DNA of 64,000 nucleotides from assembly GCA_019637585.1 (NCBI GenBank), contig JAHBVL010000002.1, positions 630,023 to 694,022 of the forward strand. Reading direction: 5' to 3'. The notes beneath the pieces were generated by a model. That model saw only the letters and a list, made by a program, of their open reading frames with translations. It had not been told where the DNA came from and did no database searches. Source of the stretch: Thermomicrobiales bacterium. Lineage in GTDB: Bacteria; Chloroflexota; Chloroflexia; Thermomicrobiales; UBA6265. Below, one piece after another: positions 9,053 through 17,863 of the stretch. The position numbers were made by a program, and so were the translations under genes. Numbering within the stretch: the stretch's first letter is position 1; the number at the start of each line of letters is the position of its first letter.

Positions 9053-9775
9053 AGCCTCCTGAATCATCGTTCCAGCCAGTTCGAGCTCTGGCTCCGCGCG
9101 CTCCGCTTCGTCGACCGCCGACGCAAGAGCCTGCCCCAGATCCGACCCATCTGGCCCGCTGAGATCCGGCAAGTCGCTCAGCGACCGGATGCCGAAGTGT
9201 TGAAGGAACGCCGAGGTGGTTCGGTATTCGAAAGGCTGACCTGGCAAATCGGTTCGCTGCCTGGGTTCGACCAATCCACGGCTCATCAACGTGGTCAGTA
9301 CACCTGAGGAATCGACGCCGCGCACGGCCTCGATTGCGGCGCGCGTCACCGGTTGCTGATAGGCAACAATGGCCAACGTTTCCAGGGCTGCGGCCGACAG
9401 GCGCGCTTCGCGTTCGAATCCAAGCAACCGCCTCACCTGTTCAGCAAAGCGAGGATTGGTCGCCAGCTGGACTGATTGACCGTGCCGCTGGACCACCCAG
9501 CCTCGCTCGCCGGCGGATTCGAGCTCGTCGAGTGCTTCCCTGACCGCCGCCAACGGCCAGCCCGACGCCCCGCTCAGCTCATGCAGCGACACCGCGGCAG
9601 GCGCCGCCAGTAGGAGCGCCTCGATCAGGAGTGGCAGCTCTTCCCTGGGCACATCGGGGTCGTCGAACCCAAACCCGGCCATGCGCTGGTCGATCAGCTG
9701 GTCCTGTCCAGAGGCGGAGGGCATGGCGTGTTCCGAAACGAGGCCCTCGGCAATCGGGCTGACGTCGAGATCCAT
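9026..9775 (-). CDS. scpB: Segregation and condensation protein B
   Basis: Winged-helix partner of the SMC-ScpA condensin complex for chromosome compaction. The core reads LPLLIEALLLAAPAAVSLHEL, then LSAAALETLAIVAYQQPVTRAAIEAVRGVDSSGVLTTLMSRGLVE, the most diagnostic ScpB block. A family hallmark, FEYRTTSAFLQHFGI, follows. At 249 aa it is slightly long, with a variable N-terminal leader of about 45 residues and an acidic tail. The ATG follows the scpA stop by 3 bases and is preceded by GAGGAG. The last 27 bases overlap the end of the convergent cysteine desulfurase gene. Confidence 0.94.
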   Translation of the reverse strand: MDLDVSPIAEGLVSEHAMPSASGQDQLIDQRMAGFGFDDPDVPREELPLLIEALLLAAPAAVSLHELSGASGWPLAAVREALDELESAGERGWVVQRHGQSVQLATNPRFAEQVRRLLGFEREARLSAAALETLAIVAYQQPVTRAAIEAVRGVDSSGVLTTLMSRGLVEPRQRTDLPGQPFEYRTTSAFLQHFGIRSLSDLPDLSGPDGSDLGQALASAVDEAERAEPELELAGTMIQEASAGELANA

Positions 9776-9778
9776 CGG

Positions 9779-10555
9779 TTACATCTCCTCGGGGTTGAGA
9801 GACATGTCGTAGTGCGCACCGGGAATGCGCTGTATCGAGATCGGGCCAAATGGCTCATCCTGTTCCGCTTCGACCACATTGCGCCGAGCCAGAACGAGGA
9901 GCGCCAGAAAGAGCGCGCGCGTCTCGTGATCGTCCGCACACGCGTCGTCAGCAACACGCTGGAACACGAGCCGGCGATTGTCCATCACATCGAGCAGCCG
10001 GTCGATCATGGTTCGTAGCGGAATCATCGGCCGGACGGCGACCAGTCGCGTCACCGCGCGATTGCTGACGAGACGCCGGCTGATCGCTCTGGCCAGCTGG
10101 CGAGGTTCATGCAACGCCAGGGGAAGCTCCTGCGGCTTTCCAGGCAGATCGACTGCCTGCTGCCCCTTGGCGAAGGCATTCAGACCAAGCTTGTCCCAGG
10201 CAGCGAATTCCTGAGCGGCGGCTTTGATTGTCCGGTACTCGATCAGCTGGACGACGAGATCGGACGGTTCGGCGTCTTCATCGTCCTCATCCGGGCGAGG
10301 CAGCAGCGAGCGCGCTTTCAGCGCGACGAGCCGGGCTCCGACAGCCGCGAACTCAGCGACCGACTCGGGACGCTCGACGCCAATGCCGCGGGTCGCCTCC
10401 AGGAACTGATCGGTGACCATCACTAGGCTGATGTCGGTGATCGGCAACTGCTCCCGGTCGATCAACCGGAGCAACAGATCGAGCGGCCCCTCGAAGGTCG
10501 GGAGCCGCAGCTGATAGGTAAATGCAGTTCGATTGTCGAGTGCTATTGCGGACAT
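9779..10555 (-). CDS. scpA: Segregation and condensation protein A (kleisin)
   Basis: Kleisin that bridges SMC heads. The N-terminal signature FTYQLRLPTFEGPLDLLLRLIDREQLPITDISLVMVTDQFL is textbook ScpA. FAAVGARLVALKARSLLPRPDEDDEDAE is the helical SMC-neck segment and acidic linker, and the C-terminal winged helix includes RALFLALLVLARRNVVEAEQ. Length 258 aa is normal. It lies 29 bases after the HD-domain gene and directly before scpB, in a leftward operon that begins with oppD. Confidence 0.95.
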   Translation of the reverse strand: MSAIALDNRTAFTYQLRLPTFEGPLDLLLRLIDREQLPITDISLVMVTDQFLEATRGIGVERPESVAEFAAVGARLVALKARSLLPRPDEDDEDAEPSDLVVQLIEYRTIKAAAQEFAAWDKLGLNAFAKGQQAVDLPGKPQELPLALHEPRQLARAISRRLVSNRAVTRLVAVRPMIPLRTMIDRLLDVMDNRRLVFQRVADDACADDHETRALFLALLVLARRNVVEAEQDEPFGPISIQRIPGAHYDMSLNPEEM

Positions 10556-10584
10556 ATCCCGTGCATTCTACCGCGAACAGGTGT

Positions 10585-11109
10585 CTAGCAGACACCGTCG
10601 GCGCGTTGAAGCGCGGCCAGCTGTGGATCGGACCCGTCAACCTTGTCGCCATGACGGGCGATCAACTCCTGAACCCTGCTGGTACACCCCATCTCGGCAG
10701 CAATCTCCGCTCCCACCGCTGAATGCCGGGCCAGGAGCACGAGCCCCCGATTCCACCACCTCGCCCGCGCAGTGACCCGATCGACCAATGCCGGCGACAC
10801 TCCGCTCAGGAGTACAAAACCCGCTCGCGCGGCCAGACTGGGCCGCTTTCCCTCCGGGAACTTGCCGATATCGTGGAGCAACGCCGCGACCACGACGTCG
10901 CGATCATTCCAGCCATCGGCCAGCAATGCACTGGCAACACAGCAATGATGTGTCTGGTCACGGACGGGCATGGTTCGAAAGACTTCGAGTTGCGAGGAGT
11001 CGAGGAATCGAGTCGCAACGGACAGATCAGCTCCCGCGATCGCACCGGGGAAAAGCGTGGAGAGCCCCTGGCCCACCCGGTAGCGGATCTGTTTCGCTAT
11101 GGAGCGCAC
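10585..11109 (-). CDS. HD-domain phosphohydrolase-like protein
   Basis: Small (174 aa) metal-dependent HD protein. A first His pair in RDQTHHCCVASALL, the HD doublet in VVAALLHDIGKF and a C-terminal ARHGDKVDGSDPQLAALQRAD give the usual ligand order. The family hydrolyses phosphoesters, often of nucleotides; the substrate cannot be told here. The start is a GTG. It sits in the oppDF-M50-HD-scpAB operon, 13 bases after the M50 gene stop. It is commonly found as a stand-alone HD gene in Chloroflexota. Confidence 0.8.
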   Translation of the reverse strand: MRSIAKQIRYRVGQGLSTLFPGAIAGADLSVATRFLDSSQLEVFRTMPVRDQTHHCCVASALLADGWNDRDVVVAALLHDIGKFPEGKRPSLAARAGFVLLSGVSPALVDRVTARARWWNRGLVLLARHSAVGAEIAAEMGCTSRVQELIARHGDKVDGSDPQLAALQRADGVC

Positions 11110-11122
11110 CGGTGACCTGCCG

Positions 11123-11887
11123 TCAGGGCAGCAACCGGTAGATGAGCTCGCTAATCGGCGAGATCATGGCATTGGTCACTGACGACGAACCGACCCGGTT
11201 GCCAATGAAGAAGAGCAGGATCAGGATGAGGAACCCGTAGCGTTCCAGCGGCGCCAGGATGCGCGTCCAGAAAGCGGGCAGGATACCGACAAGGATGCGG
11301 TAGCCATCCAGCGGCGGAATCGGGATGGCATTGAACGAGGCGAGCAGCGCATTGACCCAGAAAAACCAGAGCATCACCCGGAAGACCTCACTGGGATTTC
11401 CGGCGTTTTGATCCCAAATCATCCGCAGCGGAATGGCGACCAGAATGGCCATTGCCACATTCGACAGAGGCCCGGCCAAAGCGACCAGCACCATCCCCCG
11501 GCGACCGTTGAAGAATCCGGGAGCTCGCAAGCGGGAAGGATTGACCGGCACCGGCTTGCCCCAGCCGATGAAGTTGTAGCCCAGCGAAATCATGAGCATA
11601 CCGAAAAAGCCAAAGGGCTCGAAGTGCGAGACGGGATTGAGCGTCACACGCCCTTGCCGCTCAGCGGTATCGTCACCGAGCTTCATGGCCACGAAGGCGT
11701 GCATGAACTCGTGCACGGCCACGGCGATGACAAAGCAGCCCAGAACGGTGACGATTTGTTTGGCTGGAGGCAGCTGCCTGCCGCCGAGGACCTGTGATCC
11801 CAGCAGCAGGAGCATGATGATGTAGAGTCCGGAATTCGGATCGTTCCGATTGACGAAGCCTACACGCCCATTGAGCCTGTCAGACAC
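11123..11887 (-). CDS. M50 family intramembrane zinc protease (short form)
   Basis: Integral membrane site-2-type protease. The zinc motif HEFMH is at residues 59-63 within VTVLGCFVIAVAVHEFMHAFVAMKLGDD. The second motif, NAIPIPPLDGYRIL, has its Asp at about 194. Conserved GRVTLNPVSHFEPFGF and FIGWGKPVPVN match the compact M50 subfamily without PDZ or CBS domains. About five or six membrane helices are predicted. The start is GTG, 3 bases after the oppF stop. It differs from the CBS-containing M50 protease at 6.1-7.2 kb, so the window encodes two distinct site-2-type proteases. Confidence 0.88.
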   Translation of the reverse strand: MSDRLNGRVGFVNRNDPNSGLYIIMLLLLGSQVLGGRQLPPAKQIVTVLGCFVIAVAVHEFMHAFVAMKLGDDTAERQGRVTLNPVSHFEPFGFFGMLMISLGYNFIGWGKPVPVNPSRLRAPGFFNGRRGMVLVALAGPLSNVAMAILVAIPLRMIWDQNAGNPSEVFRVMLWFFWVNALLASFNAIPIPPLDGYRILVGILPAFWTRILAPLERYGFLILILLFFIGNRVGSSSVTNAMISPISELIYRLLP

Positions 11888-11890
11888 TCG

Positions 11891-12928
11891 CTACGCGCCA
11901 GAACCCGGGTAGAGATGGCACGCAACAAAGTGCTCACCCCCCTGATCCGCCAGAATTGGGTCGATCTGCTTGCAGACATCCATCACATACGCGCAGCGCG
12001 TATGGAAGTGGCAACCAGTCGGCGGATTGATGGGACTCGGCACGTCACCGGTCAGAATGATGCGCTCGCGTTGTCGTTCAATGACCGGGTCAGGAATCGG
12101 CACCGCTGAGAGGAGCGCCTTCGTGTACGGATGGAGCGGGTTATCGTAGAGCATATTGCGATCGGCAAGCTCGACGATCTTGCCCAGGTACATCACCGCC
12201 ACACGGTCGGAAATGTGCCGAACGACCGAGAGGTCGTGGGCGATGAAGAGATAGGTGAGGCCCAGCCGGTCCTGCAGCTCTTCCAGCAGATTGACGATCT
12301 GCGCCTGAATCGACACGTCGAGCGCGGAAACCGGCTCGTCGCAGACGATGAAGTCGGGATTCGCCGCCAGCGCCCGGGCGATACCGATGCGCTGCCGCTG
12401 ACCGCCGGAGAACTCGTGCGGATAGCGATTGGCGAAGTAGGGATTGAGACCGACGGTCTGCAGAAGTTCCTGCACACGACCGTTGCGCTCGTTTTTCGGC
12501 ACCAGATTGTGAATCTGCATCGGTTCGGACACGATGCTGCCAACCGTCATGCGCGGATTGAGCGAGGCATAGGGGTCCTGAAAGATCATCTGCAGGTGAC
12601 GGCGCATCTTGCGCATATCGCCACCATTCAGCTTGGTCAGGTCCTTGCCATCGAACACCACTTCACCGGACGTCGGCTTGTAGAGCTGGAGAATGGCCCG
12701 GCCCGTCGTCGACTTGCCGCAACCAGACTCGCCCACCAGGCCGAGCGTTTCGCCCTTCTTGACGTTGAAGGAAACACCGTCGACGGCCTGAACGGCGCCA
12801 ACCTTGCGCTGGAAGATAATGCCCTGGGTCAGCGGAAAATGCATGACCAGGTTTCGAACATCGAGGAGCGGCGCATCGCCGTTCACGGTTGGGGAGCTGG
12901 CTGCCCCTGTCGCCTGTGTTGCGGTCAT
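11891..12928 (-). CDS. oppF: Oligopeptide/dipeptide ABC transporter ATP-binding protein (OppF type)
   Basis: Cytoplasmic ATPase of a peptide or nickel type importer. Walker [10 protein letters not shown], signature [14 protein letters not shown] and Walker [15 protein letters not shown] are intact. The C-terminal [14 protein letters not shown]...ACH cysteine cluster is the oligopeptide-transporter signature, a site that binds a 4Fe-4S cluster in some members. The ATG directly abuts the oppD stop (TAAATG) and is preceded by AGGTGAG. No permease or binding-protein gene is near, so the pair must serve membrane components encoded elsewhere. Confidence 0.93.
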   Translation of the reverse strand: MTATQATGAASSPTVNGDAPLLDVRNLVMHFPLTQGIIFQRKVGAVQAVDGVSFNVKKGETLGLVGESGCGKSTTGRAILQLYKPTSGEVVFDGKDLTKLNGGDMRKMRRHLQMIFQDPYASLNPRMTVGSIVSEPMQIHNLVPKNERNGRVQELLQTVGLNPYFANRYPHEFSGGQRQRIGIARALAANPDFIVCDEPVSALDVSIQAQIVNLLEELQDRLGLTYLFIAHDLSVVRHISDRVAVMYLGKIVELADRNMLYDNPLHPYTKALLSAVPIPDPVIERQRERIILTGDVPSPINPPTGCHFHTRCAYVMDVCKQIDPILADQGGEHFVACHLYPGSGA

Positions 12929-14023
12929 TTACTCACCTGCTCTCAAACGCTGTTCGGTCCGCTCCGCATCATCGGCCAGTGAGACTTCTTCCCAGAACCA
13001 GCATGCGCTGTAGTGATCTGGTCCCACTTCCATCAACGGTGGTCGCTTCTGCTCGCACTTCTCACGCGCGTAGTTGCAGCGTGGCACAAACGGGCACATA
13101 TCGGGAAGGTCGATGAGGTCTGGCGGGAGTCCGCGAATCGGTTCCAGCTTTTCCTTCTGCCGCGCGTCGAGCCGCGGAATCGACTTCATCAAACCAACGG
13201 TATAGGGGTGCCGCGGATTGGCGAAAACCTCCTCGGTCGAGGAGGTTTCGACGATCGAACCGGCGTACATGACCTGCACCCGGTCGGCCATCCCGGCGAC
13301 CACGCCCATCGAGTGGGTGATCATGATCACGCCGGTGTCGCGCTCCGACTGCAGATTCCGCATCAGATCGAGAATCTGCGCCTGAATCGTCACGTCCAGC
13401 GCGGTGGTCGGTTCGTCGGCGATGATGAGCTGTGGGTTGCAGGAGAGGGCCATAGCGATCATCACGCGCTGGCGCATACCGCCGGAGAACTGGTGAGGAT
13501 ACTGGTCGATTCGTTCCTCGGCGTTGGGAATACCGACCATCTGCAGGAGCTCGATCGCTCGCGCCTTGGCCTGATCCTTGTTCATTCCCATGTGAAGCTG
13601 CAGCGCTTCGCTGATCTGCCGGTTGATGGTGAGAACCGGATTGAGCGACGTCATCGGGTCCTGGAAGATCATGGCGATGCGATTGCCACGAATGCGGCGA
13701 ATCTGATCGTCGCTCAGTTTCCGCAGGTCCTGACCCTCGAAGAGAATCTCGCCGTCGACGATCTTTCCGGGCGGATCGGGAATCAACCGCATGATGGAAA
13801 GCCCGGTAATGCTCTTGCCGCATCCCGACTCACCCACCACACCCAGCGTTTCGCCGGGCATGACATAGAAGGAAACATCCTCCACGGCCTTGACGACGCC
13901 GTCCTGCGTGAAGAACTGGGTTCTGAGACCCTTCACTTCCAACAGGGGTTCGGCAACCGAGCCATCCTTCCGGGTTCGTGCTCTGCCGATTGCTTTGGTT
14001 CCAGTCGCGGCTGCCTGGGACAT
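12929..14023 (-). CDS. oppD: Oligopeptide/dipeptide ABC transporter ATP-binding protein (OppD type)
   Basis: Partner ATPase of OppF. Walker [10 protein letters not shown], signature [15 protein letters not shown] and Walker [15 protein letters not shown] are present. It has the C-terminal cysteine cluster [14 protein letters not shown]...SACW. The ATG at 14023 has a GAGG box 7 bases upstream and is preferred to an in-frame GTG four codons earlier. This is the first gene of a leftward run through oppF, M50, HD, scpA and scpB, with gaps of 0-30 bases. The upstream 220 bases show no clear promoter. Confidence 0.93.
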   Translation of the reverse strand: MSQAAATGTKAIGRARTRKDGSVAEPLLEVKGLRTQFFTQDGVVKAVEDVSFYVMPGETLGVVGESGCGKSITGLSIMRLIPDPPGKIVDGEILFEGQDLRKLSDDQIRRIRGNRIAMIFQDPMTSLNPVLTINRQISEALQLHMGMNKDQAKARAIELLQMVGIPNAEERIDQYPHQFSGGMRQRVMIAMALSCNPQLIIADEPTTALDVTIQAQILDLMRNLQSERDTGVIMITHSMGVVAGMADRVQVMYAGSIVETSSTEEVFANPRHPYTVGLMKSIPRLDARQKEKLEPIRGLPPDLIDLPDMCPFVPRCNYAREKCEQKRPPLMEVGPDHYSACWFWEEVSLADDAERTEQRLRAGE

Positions 14024-14247
14024 ACGTTTCCTCACTCGGGTTTCGGATGAGTGTCCGATTTCTTTCCTTTGATCCCTGCCTGTACGGCGTTCCCGTAATA
14101 ATACGCACTTTCTACAGGCTTGGAAACCAGGTCAACATCGACCCGGCACAATTCGCTCAGACGCTGGCATGGTAGCACAGCAGTTTCCAGAGCGGGCGCC
14201 GACGACCAGGCAACCCTGTCAATGGCGCTGGCCCAAACGGCCGCTGG

Positions 14248-14826
14248 TCACCTGCGTAGGCATTGCCATGGCCCATGAGATGGGTTGCCTTCAGACGGAC
14301 GCGTGCGAGAGGAAGGAGTCTCGGATTGAGCATTGAAGACAACGTCGGCGCCATGCTCGGCGAGGTGATGCGCTTGACTTTCGTAGAGACGACGAATGTC
14401 GTGAAATCCGCTTCGGTAGAAATTCGCACCTCGCTGAAGCTCCTCCGGCTGAACGCCATCGAGTCTTGTGAGGGCCGCGTCGAACGCGGAGTCATAGCGA
14501 TGTCGCAGTGACGCGATTGATTGATGCTTCCCGAGAACGCTCGCAATCGTGGCATTGACGGGATCGAAGACGGGCGCCGGTAGATTGAACATCCCTCTGC
14601 CTCGCTTTGCCGACGCCACGGCGAGTGGCAAGAATCTGAGGCTGACGATGATGTGAGAAAGCAGCGCGCCATTCGTCCACTTCGGATTCAGGCTTGGCTG
14701 CTGGAGGTCATCGTCACTCAGCTTGTCGAGCAGTGAGTGAAAAGCTTCACGCGTCGCTGCCAGTTGCGCTCGCATCTCGTCGTGCGCTGGCTGCCGATCG
14801 TACGGTGTCCCATCACGCTCCGCCAT
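14248..14826 (-). CDS. DinB/maleylpyruvate-isomerase-like helical bundle protein
   Basis: Four-helix-bundle protein of the DinB superfamily (192 aa), whose members bind a divalent metal and often act as thiol-dependent enzymes. The fold pattern includes LDKLSDDDLQQPSLNPKWTNGALLSHIIVSLRFLPLAV, with the first candidate His, and ESQAHHLAEHGADVV near the end with the later His residues. The last 25 residues (SETPSSRTRPSEGNPSHG...) look unlike the family and may reflect a frameshift or a worn 3' end. An AAGGA box precedes the ATG. No partner genes suggest a role. Confidence 0.6.
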   Translation of the reverse strand: MAERDGTPYDRQPAHDEMRAQLAATREAFHSLLDKLSDDDLQQPSLNPKWTNGALLSHIIVSLRFLPLAVASAKRGRGMFNLPAPVFDPVNATIASVLGKHQSIASLRHRYDSAFDAALTRLDGVQPEELQRGANFYRSGFHDIRRLYESQAHHLAEHGADVVFNAQSETPSSRTRPSEGNPSHGPWQCLRR

Positions 14827-14970
14827 CGTTTGCGATCCTTACTGATGTGCGCATTCGATCCGCGACCTCTCGCCGGAGGCGCCCCGACCAGACAATCGGT
14901 GGAGACGACAAGAAGTCCTGCCGGGTAGCAGATGAGAGCCGCCGGCCGGCAGGATTCACCGGCCGCGCCG

Positions 14971-16437
14971 TTAGTGCATAACGGGCGCTCCCTCGCCGGT
15001 CGCCGCCACGGAAACGCGGGGCGAGATCATGACGAATGCCACAATTGCAACCAGCACCGCGATACCTGACGCCCAGAGGAACGCCGTCGTATATCCCTCG
15101 ACGGCGGCCGACAGATACGTGTCGGGACCGGGCGTGGCCGACGCGAGGTAGTTCGCCGCCGCGGTGGCTGCGATCGTCGAGAGCAGTGGAACGCCAAGCG
15201 ATCCGCCGATCTGCTGAATGGTGTTGATCATCGCGCTCCCGACGCCGGAGTCGTTGGCGGAGAGCCCGGAGAGCGCGGTCACTGTTACGCTGATGAAGAG
15301 CATTCCCATCCCGACCGCCATGATCACGGCCGGTCCGAAAATGTGGGTCCAGTAATTCGAAGCGACGCCGAGCTGCGCCATCCAGAACAGGCCAACTGCC
15401 ATCAGGAGAGGCCCGGCGGTCATCAGAATACGGGGGCCGAGGATCGGCAGCAAGCGGCCCATCGAGGTCGCTGTGATGACGATTGCGACGGTAAAGGGCA
15501 GGAATGCGAATCCGGTGCGAATCGGCGAATAGCTCAGATTCTGCTGCATGTAGAACGTCAGGAAGAAGAACATGGCGAAGACCGCCACGCCGATTCCCAA
15601 CATCGTCAAATAGGCGCCTGCACGATTGCGATCGAGCAGAATGCGCAAGGGCAGGAGCGGATAGGCGGCACGCTGTTCCTGAATGATGAATCCAACCAGG
15701 AGCACGACCGCTAGGGTAAGGAATCCAATGGTGGAAGCCGCTCCCCATCCGTCCTGCTCTGCCCTGGAAAAGCCGTAGACCAGCGAGGCAAGTCCGGTTG
15801 TCGCCAGGACCGCGCCGGGAACGTCATATTGGGTGGAGCCAGTTGCCTTGCTCTCCTGGAGCACGATCAAGGCCATCGCGATGCCGAACAGCGCGATGGG
15901 GATGTTCACGTAGAGGCACCATCGCCAGCTGAGATACTCCGTGAGCACGCCGCCAAGCAACAGGCCGACAGCCGATCCGGCGCCGGATACCGCACCGTAG
16001 ATGCCGAAAGCGCGCGCGCGCTCGTTCGGTCCGACGAATATGACCGCCAACTGTGAAAGCGCGGCCGGCGCGAGCAACGCGCCAAATACGCCCTGCAAAG
16101 CACGCGCGAGAAAGAGAACCTCAGGGTTCGGCGCCGCCCCGCCGATGGCGGAAGCGACCGCAAAGCCCGCCAAACCCGTGATAAAGGCTTTGCGGCGTCC
16201 CCAGAAATCAGAAATGCGCCCGCCCAGCAACAAGAGACTTCCGAAGGACAGCGCATATGCCGTCACCACCCACTGACGTTGAGAATCGGTGATACCCAGG
16301 TCTTCCTGAGCGGTGGGCAGAGCGATGTTGACAATGGTCGCATCAAGGACCACCATGAGCTGGGCCAGCGAGATGATCAGCAACGCCAGCAGTTTGTTTC
16401 GGTCCGACGCCTCTTGCTCAGACAGTGAAATCGACAC
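14971..16437 (-). CDS. MFS drug/proton antiporter, DHA2 (14-TM, EmrB/QacA) family
   Basis: Cytoplasmic-membrane exporter. About 14 hydrophobic segments span the 488 residues. Family motifs include LDATIVNIALP in helix 1, WVVTAYALSFGSLLLLGGRISDFWGRR (motif A) and motif C-like GAVSGAGSAVGLLLGGVLTEYLSWRWCLYVNIPI. The GTG start at 16437 has an AAGGAG box at ideal distance; a TTG 21 bases upstream is less likely. A MarR regulator gene lies 146 bases upstream on the same strand, so the pump is probably MarR-controlled. Substrates cannot be deduced. Confidence 0.92.
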   Translation of the reverse strand: MSISLSEQEASDRNKLLALLIISLAQLMVVLDATIVNIALPTAQEDLGITDSQRQWVVTAYALSFGSLLLLGGRISDFWGRRKAFITGLAGFAVASAIGGAAPNPEVLFLARALQGVFGALLAPAALSQLAVIFVGPNERARAFGIYGAVSGAGSAVGLLLGGVLTEYLSWRWCLYVNIPIALFGIAMALIVLQESKATGSTQYDVPGAVLATTGLASLVYGFSRAEQDGWGAASTIGFLTLAVVLLVGFIIQEQRAAYPLLPLRILLDRNRAGAYLTMLGIGVAVFAMFFFLTFYMQQNLSYSPIRTGFAFLPFTVAIVITATSMGRLLPILGPRILMTAGPLLMAVGLFWMAQLGVASNYWTHIFGPAVIMAVGMGMLFISVTVTALSGLSANDSGVGSAMINTIQQIGGSLGVPLLSTIAATAAANYLASATPGPDTYLSAAVEGYTTAFLWASGIAVLVAIVAFVMISPRVSVAATGEGAPVMH

Positions 16438-16583
16438 GCGCGCTCCTTCTCTTCCCAAACGAACCCGACTTGAAACGAACTCGCCGCGGCGGCGTCAGCT
16501 GCTGGCAGCGATGCTCTTGCGTGGTCTGCACCTCAATCGCACGTCATTCCGATGCATCGATGTCGCAGACGCATGGCGACCCT

Positions 16584-17159
16584 TCACGTTCCCTTGGAGT
16601 CCGACTCCTCCACGAACGCTCTGCCCCAGGTGACCCGTTCCGGAGGGGCGCCCGGGGAATTGACGGACGCAGCGGCGACCTTGGACAGGATGTGCTGCAG
16701 GGTCGCTCGTTCGTCGTGACTCAGCGCCGACGCGAGCGACGTGAACTCTTCACCAAAGACGGTGTCAACCTCTTCGACCTTTTGCCGGCCAGTTGCTGTC
16801 AACGTCAGGCGCTTCTGCCGGCGATCGACCGGATCTTCCTCGCGACTGACGAATTCGCCAGCCACGAGTCGATCGACTGCGCGACTCGCCGATGAATGAC
16901 AGAGTCCGAGCATTTCCGCGACCTCTGAGACGTTTAAGGGCCGCATCATCAGCATTTGCAATACGAAAGTCTCCGGGAACCCCAACTCCATAGTCTCCAG
17001 ATGGCGGAAGACCGGCCAAACCGAAATCCACCAGGTCAGCCGGTTCCACGTGCCGAGGAACGGTGGAAATGCCAGTCGCTCCAGGGCTTCGGACAGCTGT
17101 TTCTCCAGGACAACGGCATCATTGAGCTCGTTAGACGCGGCGCGAGCATCAGGTTCCAT
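16584..17159 (-). CDS. MarR-family transcriptional regulator of the adjacent efflux pump
   Basis: Winged-helix repressor. The DNA-binding core reads LNVSEVAEMLGLCHSSASRAVDRLVAGEFVSREEDPVDRRQKRLTLTATGRQKVEEV, with the DRRQKRL wing typical of MarR. The start at ATG 17159 is chosen because an upstream in-frame start (17201) would place the first codons inside a long inverted repeat that looks like the operator. At 191 aa it is somewhat long, with an extra N-terminal helix region. It precedes the DHA2 exporter on the same strand, consistent with autoregulated control of both genes. Confidence 0.88.
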   Translation of the reverse strand: MEPDARAASNELNDAVVLEKQLSEALERLAFPPFLGTWNRLTWWISVWPVFRHLETMELGFPETFVLQMLMMRPLNVSEVAEMLGLCHSSASRAVDRLVAGEFVSREEDPVDRRQKRLTLTATGRQKVEEVDTVFGEEFTSLASALSHDERATLQHILSKVAAASVNSPGAPPERVTWGRAFVEESDSKGT

Positions 17160-17165
17160 CAAGGT

Positions 17166-17206
17166 ATTGTATGCGCGAACGCATATATTGCCAATCGGCA
17201 TACAAT
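17166..17206. promoter_or_regulatory. Probable MarR operator: nested inverted repeats
   Basis: ATTGTATGC (17166-17174) and GCATACAAT (17198-17206) form a perfect 9-bp inverted repeat. Inside it are a second perfect repeat, TATGCG-CGAA-CGCATA (17170-17185), and TGCC-AATC-GGCA (17189-17200). The block lies 7 to 47 bases upstream of the marR ATG, where a repressor would cover the promoter. Binding by the neighbouring MarR protein is inferred. Confidence 0.6.
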
Positions 17207-17282
17207 CGCCGCCGCATTGCCGGACGCGCCTGATAGATTTCCGAGAAGCGTTCTACCGATTCCGCCTACCTTCATTTTTTAT

Positions 17283-17665
17283 GTGCGCAACGAGAACGTC
17301 ACGCTGGGATGGTTGCCGGAGACGCCGACCGTGTTCGTCGTCACCCATCAGGTCATCCGCTGCGCCGCCAATGTGGTCCGATGGATACTTTCTCCAGTCG
17401 GTCCTGATTTCGCTAATGACGAGATCGTGCATGCTGTGCGTGGCGTGCTCAGGGCAGCCAAGTACACCGGCGTGAGGTGGTATGAGGATCTCGAACGCGC
17501 CAGCTGGTATGGCAACCTGATGCTCGAGTGGTATGGCCCCACCCACGACGCCTACCGACCCGCATTTCTCGCACAAGATGCGGATGGCCAGTATCTGCCG
17601 ATGATGCACGGCGATTCACGCTTGGCTCAGATAGCGACTGGCCCTCCGGTGCAGAAGCATTGTAA
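17283..17665 (+). pseudogene. Degraded gene of unknown family beside tRNA-Arg
   Basis: From a GTG at 17283 the plus strand reads a natural protein of about 115 residues with biased codons (GWLPETPTVFVVTHQVIRCA, RWYEDLERASWYGNLMLEWY, YRPAFLAQDADGQYLPMMHG). The frame then runs on without a stop through the tRNA gene, which cannot be real. A shift near 17627 reaches a TAA at 17663. There is no ribosome-binding site at the GTG and no recognisable family. I take it as a remnant with a lost 5' end and a frameshift, possibly debris from integration at the tRNA. Confidence 0.4.
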
Positions 17666-17754
17666 TTGGCCGAGGCACAAGCCGCGGATTCAGGCTTCCC
17701 CATGCAGTAGAATGAAACTGCTTTGCCGGAGTGCCACTCTGGTGAAGAGCAAAC

Positions 17755-17830
17755 GCGCCCGTAGCTCAGCGGATAGAGCGTCTGCCTCCGGAGCAGAAGG
17801 TCCCGTGTTCGAGTCACGGCGGGCGTACCA
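17755..17830 (+). tRNA. tRNA-Arg (anticodon CCG)
   Basis: A full 76-base cloverleaf including an encoded CCA end. The acceptor stem GCGCCCG pairs with CGGGCGT (one G-T pair). The D stem is GCTC/GAGC, the anticodon stem TCTGC/GCAGA encloses loop CTCCGGA with anticodon CCG, and the T stem CCGTG/CACGG encloses TTCGAGT. It decodes CGG. Its 3' half is repeated at 18264-18308, marking it as an integration target. Confidence 0.96.
17786..17830 (+). repeat. Left copy of a 45-bp direct repeat (att-like, tRNA-Arg 3' half)
   Basis: The segment from the anticodon loop to the CCA end of tRNA-Arg is repeated at 18264-18308 with 43 of 45 identical bases. In this copy it is part of the functional tRNA. The two copies enclose 433 bp carrying an AbrB-PIN toxin-antitoxin remnant. 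The pattern is that of attachment sites left by a tyrosine-recombinase element that restores the tRNA 3' end. Confidence 0.8.
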
Positions 17831-17863
17831 AAACCTCTTTGGCTCCTTATCGAAGAGCGCGCC

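Noticed and set aside
11891-14023. Complete peptide ABC transporter operon
   Set aside because: Only the two ATPase genes exist here; no permease or binding protein is within reach on either side.
14248-14340. Frameshift at the 3' end of the DinB-like gene
   Set aside because: The tail looks unusual, but no alternative frame restores a clear family C-terminus, so I kept the gene as read and only noted the oddity.
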